Translations under genes and position numbers: made by a program | In this document: positions 33,479-44,043 of the stretch, in pieces | Numbering within the stretch: the first letter of the stretch is position 1 | Layout of the letters: the number at the start of each line of letters is the position of its first letter | The notes under the pieces: generated by a model | The model's input: the letters and a program-made list of their open reading frames with translations, nothing else | Databases searched by the model: none | What the model was told of the DNA's origin: nothing | DNA from: Volutella citrinella | Lineage: Eukaryota > Ascomycota > Sordariomycetes > Hypocreales > Nectriaceae | Reading direction: 5' to 3' | Assembly (NCBI GenBank): GCA_034401135.1 | Contig: JAWZSP010000001.1 | Location: 248,001 to 312,000 of the forward strand | Length of the DNA stretch: 64,000 bases

Positions 33479-35628
33479 GTCGGTATCTTCTTGTGTGGCG
33501 GCTGTCTTGTAGGAGATGGAAAAGGAGGAGAAAATACGAATAAACGAGATCTACTGTGACATCAAGCAGACGCGAAAAAGAGGCGTGTTAAACATTATGG
33601 GATGGTAGATTTCCCACCGCACTAGGACTGAACAGGCTGAATGTGATAAAATCACGCTATCTCGTCGCATGACGCCGCTATGCAAGGGAATCCTTCGCTC
33701 GCCCAAATGGCTGACGCAAGAATCCTTTGACAAGGGCGGGGTATGATAGTGCAATAATATAGAGCTGCCGTTATCGGTAAGAGCGAAAACGCCTTGAGTC
33801 ATTTGCCATTATCCTGAGAGTGCGGGAATACCGGTTGCAACCATGGCGTAGGGCTGATGGGCGGCCTAGGGAGCTGGATGCAACCCTCGGAGACGAACGC
33901 GCAGGTTGGGTGCATACTTGCATGAGCTATTCTCGAAATTTTCAGGATTTGATACCCTTGTGGAATGCCCTGTCTTGCCCCATTACGTAGAAATTTGTAC
34001 CCATGCTGGAGCCTGGGGCTTGCGCGTGAAACACCTGTCATGCTGACATGGGTCGCCCTGAAAGCTCCATACAGCGGCCGCTCTGCGTCTGCTGTCACAG
34101 ACCGGACGATCTGAGCTAGCCTGTAGTGGAAGACCGTCCAAATTGATGAGATACTTCAGCCACCGAGCCCCATTGTGTTGACCGCGACAAAGACGTGCTG
34201 TTTAAGTCAGCTTGACTGCGTGCCAGGATCATCCTTCTAAGTGGTAGTGCCTCGAGACCCATTGTGGGGCACTCTTTCATGACCATGAAATTGATAATGG
34301 TCTTCCTGGTAGATGGGGATTCCTTTTTCGCCTCTTGCTTTGCCTAAACGGCATCAGGCACCGATGACGAAGCGGGCGAAGTGCCTTGGCGGCTTATTTC
34401 AAAAGTCCCAAGCAAGATTCATGCACACGATAAGGCCGCCCGAGACGCTCGATGCTCAGGGGAATTGGAATGGATCGAAGTCAAAGTTGCCAAGAAACCT
34501 GGCAGTCTGTCATGACAAACTTTTCCCTCGCTGTTGTGTGCCTGGATGGCCGTCAAGGCTCCCTTGTCGAGACTGCCGCCTGCTCAGGGCATGTCATTCA
34601 GGGAATGCGGACCAAGAGATGTTCTCTTTTGCCCTGTCGGGGAGCTTCGGGAAGCTTCGCTCGCGGATATCGGACGACGGCGGCAACTCGGCGTGGCTTC
34701 TTGATGATCTCCCGAAACACAAATCCGTGCACGGCATAACTCGGGCTGCTAGTCAAGGGATCCCGCCCGCCCACGTGCCTGTGCCCGACGACAGAGCTCC
34801 CTTCCCCGCGCTTATGACCTCAGCGGGGTAACTACTTTCGCATCACAACAAGTGTCCTGCAAATCTGTTGCTGGGTAACACGCTCTTAAATTCGGTGTTG
34901 TCGGCTCAAGTCGGACTGGCAACGACTGAGCTTCCAGCATGCTATGAGTCGTCCCTCACACCCATCCTTTCTAGCCTATCACTGGCCCTACGTGTCAACA
35001 TGGAGCAGCAATGGGCCGCATCATCTCGTGCCAAACCGCGTATTGTCAAGCACTTCGGCTGGTGCAAAGCATACCCATATCCGCTCTGGACACCCGGCGC
35101 TCTATATGATGCTTCCAGGAGACGTGTCCTTTGATACTAAAGCGGATTGAAAAATCGACCAGAACCCAGAGTCCATACGGCTATGGCACATCCGCTCCAT
35201 GCAGGCATCGTATACCGCTTGCCGTAAGCGCAGACGTTGAGTTGCCTGATTTCATGGGGCACATACGTGTGAACCGCGTCATCCGGGTCAATATGGTGGG
35301 CCAAACGTTCGACTTTTGATGCAGTCATAGGCATGGCGGTCGGATTGAGGCAGCGAGAGCGTCAGCGGAGGAACTTTGGGGAATTGTTGGCTGCTAAAGC
35401 TGCCTCGAATCCGCGTACGCAAGTGGTCATGGACTTCCGAATTCGGCGTCTGACTCGTTGGGGACAGACCAGGATTGTTGCGAGGTAGGCTATCAGCACT
35501 TTATCCTTGCCGAAGTCCCCGACGGCGTCAGCCTACCGTCTTGGAGTATTTATTTAGAAGGCTTCCGACGCTCAACGTTAAAATCAAGCATACCTATTCT
35601 CAATTACTCTAGATCGCTTACCCGCAGC
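33479..35628. other. intergenic, 2.1 kb, no supportable gene
   Basis: The largest frame (34313-34831, plus strand) has no domain, no signal peptide and overlaps other frames. Composition is ordinary and no repeat was evident by eye. Confidence 0.55.
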
Positions 35629-36819
35629 ATGGTACAAATCCACCCCGACTTCCTCGGCAGGCTTGATGCCGACTACATTGAATTCTTCAACAGAGTCTTC
35701 GGACCCCTCCCAAACACCGACATTGATCTCGCCCTGGTCCGCTCAAGGCCGGAGCTCTTCAGAAATGAGTGGCAAAAGGACTACACCGACCTCCCTTTTG
35801 TAAAGGACATTCAGATCAAGTCCTTTGATGGCGCTACATTCACCGTTCGGGTCTACAGCCCCGACGTGGAAAAGTACGGGCCTGGGCCATGGCCGGTACA
35901 CGTGAATTACCACGGTAAGAAGGAAATAGTGTTTCACAACCTGCGAACAGCTCTGAACATCAGCAGGCGGAGGGTTTGTCATGGGCGGGCTTTGCACCGA
36001 CTCCGATCACTGTTTGCATTGGAGGAACGAGCTAGGACTCGTGGTTGTTGATGTTGACTACCGCTTCTGTCCCGGTAAGCCTTTCAGTGGTATTCCATTC
36101 CCCGACACTAAGAGCTTACTGATTTATGACTTAAGAAAATACCATCCTCCAAGGACACGAGGATGCTTGGGCTGGCTTGAAATGGGTCCGTCCCTTGGCT
36201 CTCCGACAATCCTTTCGCTAAATTTAGACAGGTGTATGACAATGCTTCCGAGGTCAATGGGAGAAGAGATTCCATCTCTATCGGTGGGATATCGGCAGGA
36301 GGGCACATCTCTGCATATGTGCAGCAACGCGCAAGAGACGAGAAGATTCCCCTCGTGATAGGTGTGTAGACAAAAGGACCGTATTGGTCTGTGAGACTGA
36401 CCAAACTAGCCACGATGGGCGTACCAGCACTCTCTTCGGTCGATGTCGACTCGCCTGAGGAGTCGCCATTCGCCTCAATGGTGGAAAACCAACTTGCACC
36501 TCAGCTGGGGTGGGATCTGTTGAAGTACTTTCGCTCACTCTACGCCCCCAGTCTTGCTGGTCTGGATAAGGCGGTTCGAGACCCTATTGACGGAGATGTG
36601 CGTGGGATCTGTCCAACCTTCATCGGGGCCGCAGAAGTTGATCCTTTGCGAGACGAATCCTACTCTTACGCCAAGAAGTTGGAGGCCGCGGGCGTGCCCG
36701 TCACGATGAAACTCTACACTGGAGTCACCCACTCGTTTGTGCAGATTCTTTCGTTGAACAAGACACAAATGTATGTAGCTGATGTTGCCAATGCGCTCAG
36801 AGCAGCGCATGGAATCTAA
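35629..36819 (+). CDS. alpha/beta hydrolase (HSL/lipase-3 type esterase), 5 exons
   Basis: Exons 35629-35914, 35967-36074, 36136-36185, 36232-36361 and 36410-36819 give 327 residues. The oxyanion-hole motif HGGGFVMGG is restored across the first intron, and DVDYRFCPE follows. The nucleophile is in GISAGG (family consensus GDSAGG), the acid in AEVDPLRDES, and the histidine in GVTHSF near the end. This is the hormone-sensitive-lipase-like esterase family, which hydrolyses small carboxylic esters and lactones in the cytosol. It is the first gene of the oxidative cluster. An esterase next to a Baeyer-Villiger enzyme is a frequent pairing because the ester or lactone made by one is the substrate of the other. 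The start ATG precedes an in-frame MVQIHPDFL typical of the family. Confidence 0.88.
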
Positions 36820-37404
36820 ATCAAGAATTGATATGACTGGAATTTGACTAGAGATTCACAAAGCACAAGATCCGCGTATGCTTGCTAGGATAGTTAGCAG
36901 ATTCCGTGGGAATTTGTGTTTAATTTCAGTTATTGCCGACAACATATAGCAACCCTCTACGTCTGTTTCGTAGAGCTTTGTAGAGCATAAAGATTGATGG
37001 TCTCAAATTTTTCAGTGTCTTGCTTATTAGAGTCAGCGGATGGCTATTTCGGCGGCACTGCTTCCGCACCACTGACCAGCCTGTACCTAAAACTGACCGT
37101 GTGTACAGATTACCGGGCACCCTAATCTTAGCGTTAAAACTTAACCTTGACTAAACCTAGCGAACTTGAACGGAAAGCAGGGCGACTGTTAGGTCAGGGT
37201 GTAGGTGGGGTGGCTGGTGGACTTTTCCCCCTAACCGACGTACCCAAGGCTGCCGAGATAACCGAAATTGAGTGCCGGGGATGCCACTTTTAGGCACAAT
37301 AGTCTATTCAGGCACTAGATAAATATTTTGTCAATGAATATGCGACGAGTAAAAGCTGATCCGCCAATCCCCAGTTATTCCGAGTCACCACTGTCAGTCT
37401 CGAG
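36820..37404. promoter_or_regulatory. promoter region of the flavin monooxygenase
   Basis: No gene seen. At 37253-37266 the sequence ccgagataaccgaa carries, on the minus strand, the elements TTCGGTTA and TCTCGG, which also occur together in the promoter at 42.43 kb. Confidence 0.4.
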
Positions 37405-39529
37405 ATGTCTTCCGAACCTGCAAATGGCAACTCCGCCAAGGGCTTTGATGAGCAGTATCAACACTCTGCAAGTTTTTTCAAAGGCAAGCAGCCAATGAAG
37501 GCAGCGCGAAAGATCAACATCGTTTGCGTCGGTGCGGGGGCTAGTGGGCTCTCATTTGCCCGCGAGCTCAAGGAAGGCCGCATCTCCAACGCAAACTTGA
37601 TCATCCTAGAGAAAAACTCGGGCATCGGTGGTACCTGGCTTGAGAACAAGTTCGTCTCATGATCAATCAGATAGATGGTTTCTAACTTCGACATTTCTGA
37701 AGCTATGCGGGATGTGCTTGTGATATTCCTTCGGTACGAAAGCGGTGGTCGTAAAGCGATGCGCAGCACTAATTTTCGCAGGCAATCTATCAATATACTT
37801 GGGCACCCAGCGCCGACTGGACCGAATTGTCAGTGCTGTCGTTCTACGGACAAAATTTCCGCTGGGCTAATGTTGCGCAGCTACTCTGGCGCCAAGGAGA
37901 TCAAGTCCTACTTCGAGACAGTGGCCGAACAGTATGGTTTGAACGAATTTATTCGCTTTGGACATGAGGTTACTGAAGCTGAATGGGATGAAGATGACCA
38001 GATGTGGTGCATCCAGGCTATTAATATCGACACCAAGGAGCCAGCCGTCTTCACAGCAGACTTCTTCATCAACGCCGGCGGTATCATCAAGTAGGGAATT
38101 CCCCAAGTTTCAAAGGCCCAGTGCTAACATTGACAATTAAAGCAACTGGAAGTGGCCTGATATTGACGGTATCTCCTCATATGAAGGGGAAATCATGCAC
38201 TCTGCTGCCTGGAATGAACATTTCAGTTTCGAGGGCAAGGAGGTCGTAGTGATTGGCAACGGATCCAGCGGCATTCAGATTACGGCAGCTCTGGGGCCCA
38301 GTCAGTCTACTCACCAGATTTCACACGCTCTTCTGTTGCTAACTATAGCGTTTAGTCGCCAAGAAGCTCACAGTTGTGATGCGCTCGCCCACATGGGTCA
38401 CACCAGTCATCGCTGCCACGTTTGCGGACAATGGACGCAACTTCAAGTGTGAGAAGGCCCGCAATATTCAAATGAAAGTGTAGTAATATCTCTCCAGATT
38501 CCGAGGAGCAAAAACAAAAATGGCGAGACCATCCTGAGACATTTTTGGAATATCGCAAGGCCATCGAATCCACACTCAACCTACGACACAACAATTATCT
38601 GAAGGGTTCACCCGAGCAAGCAAACGCGAGAAAGCTAACCGAAAATCACATGAAGCAAATACTTCAGGCTAAACCTGAGTTGATTGACAAGTTGATCCCA
38701 AGTTTCGACCTTGGCTGCAGAAGGTGAGTCTCTGGACCGTGATTCAAATCGAATTGGGCTGATGTGTAAAGGCCGACTCCCGGTACTGGATATCTAGAAG
38801 CATTGGCCCGAGACAATGTCGAAATCTCTTGGGGTGCGCCCCAAAGATTCACTGAGAAGTCTATCGTGCTCAATGATGGCACCATCCTGACGCCCGACGC
38901 CATTGTCTGCGCAACCGGGTTTGACCTGTCATACAAGCCAAAGTACCCCATCACTGGAACACAGGGAACAACTCTCGGCGATTACTGGACGCCGAATGCC
39001 AAGGCTTATATGAGCCTAGCAGTCCCGAATTTCCCAAACTATCTCCGTAAGCGTAGTGTTGAGACTTGATGCTGGAGGTGTTGACGTGACGATAGATTAC
39101 TTGGGACCGGCCACTGCTGCTGCTCATGGTTCTCTTATCCCCGCCATCGAGCAACTAACAAACTACTTTGTTCGCATCATCAACAAGACGCAGAGAGAGG
39201 GATACGCATCCTTTGAGTCTCGCCAGGACTGCGTTGATGCCCTTGATCAGTATCACCAGGCGTACCTCGAGCACACTGTGTGGACCTCGAACTGCTCATC
39301 CACGTTCAAGAATGGAACAGCGGATGGGAGAATTAATCTTCTCCACGGGGGAAGTCGGCTCCACTACTTTGAGATGTTTCAGAACCCCAGGTGGGAAGAC
39401 TTCAAGTGGACCTTGATGAAGAACAGACAGCTGTATGACTACTTTGGCAATGGAATGACAGAGGTTGAGAATATGGGAGGAGACACTACGTGGTACTTGG
39501 ACAACGCAGATATGAAGATTCTACAATGA
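37405..39529 (+). CDS. Baeyer-Villiger-type flavin monooxygenase, 9 exons
   Basis: Exons 37405-37649, 37703-37733, 37782-37828, 37881-38090, 38143-38300, 38356-38448, 38498-38723, 38772-39046 and 39096-39529 keep frame and give 572 residues. The first Rossmann motif is CVGAGASGLSFARE, followed by GIGGTWLEN and CACDIPS. The Baeyer-Villiger fingerprint appears as YEGEIMHSAAW, just before the second Rossmann motif VVVIGNGSSGIQI. A late ATGFDLSYKP motif also fits. These FAD/NADPH enzymes insert oxygen beside a carbonyl, or oxidise N or S. A proline is replaced by alanine in the otherwise conserved YPGCACD segment. The exon of 31 bases is supported by restoring that motif. Confidence 0.88.
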
Positions 39530-39808
39530 CGCCAGAATTGTTTTCCAATGAACGATTCTTAGATGCACAATGTCATATCGTTGGATCTCTCTTTTCATTC
39601 CAAATGCTCTTCAATGCTTTGCTTTGATCCATCCGATGACGCCTAGAAGAATGAGGTTGTGCGCCTAGCAGCTCATTAGCGGAGAGGAATCCCTTTCATT
39701 AATATATCGCAAACGCGTAGCTCAACAAGGCTCTGGAGTCTGGACTACTATTTATCGAAAATGAGCTCTGGATCTGACCGAGGTTATGGTAAACCCATTC
39801 ACTTAAAC

Positions 39809-42214
39809 TTATTCGCCAACGTATTTAAGCATGACGGAATCCTGAAACCACCAAAGCAGAGACATTGTCGAGGCAGGACCCAGAACAACAGAGGCTATAG
39901 CTATAACAGAAACCACGACGAATGACGGAGAAGCCAACATTCCCATACATTTAGCTAACCAGCCCCTCACCATCAGCCACGCTGTGCTCGCTGAGAGAAA
40001 CAGTAAGACATCAGTTGGCCCGAAAGGACCAGAGTCGGCGCCAGAATTGTCGATTGACCAGATTTTGGGGAGACTCGAGATGTGAATTGCCACCCCGACA
40101 AGCAACACCACACCATATATAGGCCTTGACGGAATGGAGCCTTTTTGGCCCACGAAAGTTGTGGTCTGGTGCTTAGACCTGGCCAGTAGAAAGCGAACAC
40201 CCCCATCAAGCAATCCGACCAAAACAGGCCATTGCATCTGGCGCATAATGGATGAGTCGTCTGGATGGAGAGGACGGAGTAACTTGACAGTGAAGCTTAG
40301 CAGAATGGCGAAAAGAGCTGCCGAAATGCTGACGTCGTGTCCAACTGGTCTTCCAAACAGAAGTAGCCCTCGCATATCTGCACGACGGAATATATCAATA
40401 GAGTAAAGGAGAGCAGAAACTGCAGCAATCCCAACCCTCTGAGCTGTGAAAAGAAACAAACATCTAGAGCCAAGTAAGCGGAGCGTTCTTCCTTCTGACC
40501 GCCTAAGTACTTACAAGACGAGGGGTGACAAGGTGCTCTGTCCGAAACAGTTATGGGCAACCCAAGCGACCAAGACTGGAAGAACAGCGTTCTCCCGGAA
40601 TGCGATACTTGTGTGAGCATTAACCTCTTCGACATCGTCTAGAGTTGCCATCTTTTTCTGCGTGGAGACACGGATAGCTGCAATGCCGGACAAAATCAAG
40701 AAGACCAGGACGCACAACTTTGCGCGCTTCGCTGTGTTCTTAATCTTTCCAGGAAGCTCATCCTGGAAAGGGACCTGCTTTGATCTATGCGGTACCGGAA
40801 GCATGTCAAGTTTCTGAGATGGGTGGATATCCGCAAAAATTCGCTGAAAAATCGTTTCTCTCCCAAGCCTAGGAAGGACATGGAAGGAAAGAAATCTCAA
40901 AAAAGCCCCGTCAAGGACCTCCATTCTTTGCCTCAAATGTGCTTTGTTCTTGAGAGCCACGACCCGGTCCCGTCGGGCTTCCGTCACTCTGCGGAAGATG
41001 TCACTGAAAGCTTCTTCGCTCCACCCTCCCTTACCAGGGCCTTTATGGAGTTCGTTGACAAGGAGAGCGGCAGTCTCGATGGCAGAGTTGCCGCCTTGGG
41101 CGCCTAGGGGATGTAACTTCGATCTATGTCAGTTCCTGTTTCGCGGGAGTTAAATTTCCGACTCTTACCTTGTGTGCTGCATCGCCAATAGTCATGATCC
41201 TGCCAAAATGCCACTTGGTAAATACAACCTCGTGAAGGGGAGTCAAGACAGAAATACGCTTGCTGCGATATAAGTCTCCAAAGGTGACGCCTTCATCGAC
41301 AATATCCTCAAAATGAGCCGCAGCAATCTGGTATTCGTCCTCTCGCTTGAAGGTTGGAATATCGTAACCCGATACCGCTTCACCGATGGAGAAGAAGAAG
41401 AACCAGTACACGCGAGATCCTGGTCCTCCGACGATGAAGTATGAAAACTTGTCTCGAAAGACGTTACTGCAGTCACCGCCTCCCCAATGCCCAATGGGAT
41501 CTGATATGCCGAAGATGCATCCGTATTGACATTTCATCTCTATTTCAGGTCAGCACGGGGTTTTGCCCCATAGAATTTCGCACTGCACTTGCCTTTCCAT
41601 GGTTCTGGGCCAAAGTGATCGGGCTGGAGTCGCTCTGCCAACGACCACATTTCCCTGCGTACGATACTGTGAATTCCATCGGCTCCGACGACAATGTCGC
41701 CGCGGTACTCGCAGCCGTCTTCAACCCGAACAAAGACACTTTCTTCATTGAGTTGTACTTGGGTCGCGCGCTTGTTCGTGAGTACCCTTGACTTGTCCTT
41801 GATGTTGTCGAATAGAACCTGAAGGAGAGTCTGCCGGTCCATGAAATTGAACTCATAACCCAGCCTCCATCGTTGTTAGCGCATGACGGCCTTATGTATG
41901 AGGATGAATTACCTTTTCCTGATGAGAGGATCCAAATCTCGATGATACACGAAGGCCTCTGTCGCGGTCCTTAGCATTATCGACTGCAGCGAGTCTGGGG
42001 CTGCCTCTCGAAGCGCCTCGTAGCACCCAATCTGGTCCAGGATGCGTAAGCCGTTGCCCAGAAGTCCAATACTGGCGCCAACTTGGGGAGCGATTGTTCC
42101 GTAAGCTTCCAGGAGGACAAAGTCGATGCCGACCCTCTCAAGCATGTTGGCTAGAGTGAGGCCGGCAACACTTCCGCCTACGATGACGACTCTCATTCCA
42201 CCCGCAGAAGGCAT
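39809..42214 (-). CDS. FAD-dependent monooxygenase with multi-pass membrane C-terminus, 5 exons
   Basis: Exons 42214-41913, 41864-41593, 41539-41169, 41116-40516 (last coding base 40515) and 40463-39809 give 733 residues. The N-terminal 430 residues are a PaxM/salicylate-hydroxylase-like flavoprotein: VIVGGSVAGLTLANMLE, the DG motif VVGADGIHSIVR, and IGDAAHKLHPLGAQGGNSAIE. PaxM-type enzymes epoxidise prenyl chains in meroterpenoid and indole-diterpene routes. The remaining 300 or so residues contain about eight hydrophobic segments, for example LCVLVFLILSGIAAI and VVVSVIAIASVVLG, far more than the usual one or two. The second intron uses a GC donor (GCAAGT). The 5' end is chosen at MPSAGGMRVVIVGG. 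The gene is divergent from an MDR reductase. Confidence 0.87.
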
Positions 42215-42604
42215 TGTCGGCTGTGAGATGTCGCCAGGCTCTCTGAAGTTGGTCAACGAAAGAGTGGTGAGAGCATATGTTGACAAGCTCACAAAGCTCT
42301 GCGGATGTGTCCTCATTGAATAAGCCACACCCCAAAGCCTAAACTGTTCTCGGTTGCTTAGCACATTCCTCGCCTCAACTACCGGGCGCATCTTTGAGGA
42401 AGCCTAAGCCTAACGGGAGGCTTAGTGTGGTCTCGGTTCGGTTAGTTCGGGAGGGCTTGAGCCAACCAGCGGCAAACTCGGGATCCTGCCGCAGCGTCAG
42501 TCACGAGACAGACATTATGTTTACCCGCGGGATAATAATTGAATCCCTCAGGGGATGAGCCATGGTGTACCATTTGCGTGCAAAACAACATCCACCCCAT
42601 CATC
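42215..42604. promoter_or_regulatory. shared divergent promoter of FAD monooxygenase and MDR reductase
   Basis: 390 bases serve both genes. They contain an inverted repeat CTAAGCCT...AGGCTTAG (42402-42423) and next to it TCTCGGTTCGGTTAG (42431-42445). CGG-bearing and palindromic elements are the usual targets of Zn2Cys6 regulators, and one is encoded 2 kb away. Confidence 0.5.
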
Positions 42605-43859
42605 ATGGCAACTATTCCGACCGAGACTCGACAATGGCAGCTCGCCCACCACCCCTCCACGTATCCCAAACTAGAGGGACCCAATGCAACCTTTCAGCTG
42701 CTTACAGTCCCGATTCCGGGTCTTAAAGAGGGCGAGGTTCTCCTAAAAACGCTCTTTATTTCCAATGACGCCGCCCAGCGCGTTTGGATATCGTCCAGCA
42801 AAGACCGGCCGCGGGAATATATTCCACCCGTGCAAGTCGGCGATAAAATGCGATCACGGTCACTCTCTGAAGTGATAGATTCTAAATCGGAAAAGATCCC
42901 CCGAGGATCAATTGTCCTGGCGTCCGGAGGCTGGGCTGAGTACTCCACCATGCACCAGGACCAGTGCATTGTCGTTCCCCAAGGCTCTGGCTTCAGCATC
43001 ACTCAGTACCTCGGAGCCCTTGGCATTACCGGGCTGACTGCATACTACGGGCTTGTTGAAATTGTCAAGGCCACCAGCGAAGATATCGTAGTTGTCAGTG
43101 GCGCAGCCGGTGCTACTGGTAGCATGGCGGTCCAGGTGGCCAAGAAGCTGATCGGGTGCAAGAAGGTGAGCAGCTGTTGATGTGTTGGTTGAGCGAACGA
43201 CTAAATCTCCCAGGTAATTGGGATTGCTGGAACCGATGAAAAGTGCCGTTTTGTCGAGGGTCTGGGTGCGGACCATTGCTTCAACTACAAATCTTCCACA
43301 TTCTACAAGGATCTCGCCGAGATCACACATGATCACGCAGACGTCTTCTTCGGTTCGTCTACCATGCTCATCATTTCCTACAGGCAGGACTAATCACGGA
43401 CACAGACAACGTTGGAGGCGAAATTCTTGATTTCATGTTTACACGCCTGCGACAGGGAGGTCGGGTTGCGCTATGGTAAGCAATCCTCATCCGACGGATG
43501 CATGTCGGAGACTAAAAGTATTGCTAGCGGAGCCGTCTCGAGATACAACAGTATTTCAGAAAAAACGCAGTTTGCACATTTCGAGGTTCGATAGTTGGTC
43601 TCATCTTACGGTTCTTCGACTGACGATTCTGCAGGATGTAATCACGCAGCGGCTTAAGCTTCACGGTTTTGTAGTCTTGGACTACCTCAAACAATTACCT
43701 ACAGTCATCAATGTCTTCACTGAGGCAGCGCAGCAAGGTAGGATTACCATTGATGACAGCAGTGAGACGGTGGTTTCCTCCACGTTTGAAGACATCCCCA
43801 AGGTTTGGATGGGGCTGTATGAAGGCACGAATCAGGGAAAGCTCATCACTAAGCTCTAG
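42605..43859 (+). CDS. zinc-independent MDR reductase (alkenal/one reductase-like), 5 exons
   Basis: Exons 42605-43165, 43214-43352, 43406-43475, 43528-43585 and 43635-43859 give 350 residues. The protein lacks the zinc ligands of alcohol dehydrogenases. It has the family pattern of prostaglandin reductase / leukotriene B4 dehydrogenase-like NADPH enzymes: LFISNDAAQRVWI, LGITGLTAYYGL, the nucleotide-binding VVSGAAGATGSMAVQVAK, NVGGEILDFMFTRLRQGGRVALCGAVS and a late LHGFVVLDYL. These enzymes reduce the C=C bond of enones. In a cluster with flavin monooxygenases and an SDR, a tailoring or detoxifying enone reductase is likely. The ATG chosen follows a non-conserved upstream open stretch. Confidence 0.9.
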
Positions 43860-44043
43860 GAATGAGCGGCAATCCCCTCAGAAGCCTGCTATCCTGGGTG
43901 CGAAGATTGGGAACTCGCGGCTAGCATATGTAGCAGTGAATCATGTTAACTCTGCTCGGACTATTGAAGTTACCTGAACAGTTGTAGAATCGCTCGCTTT
44001 ATGGCTCACCATCCGTAGGTTCTTGGAATGAACAGTAGCCGAG

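Noticed and set aside
34313..34831. 172-codon plus-strand frame
   Set aside because: No domain, signal peptide or splice partner; composition like the surrounding non-coding DNA and overlapped by other frames.
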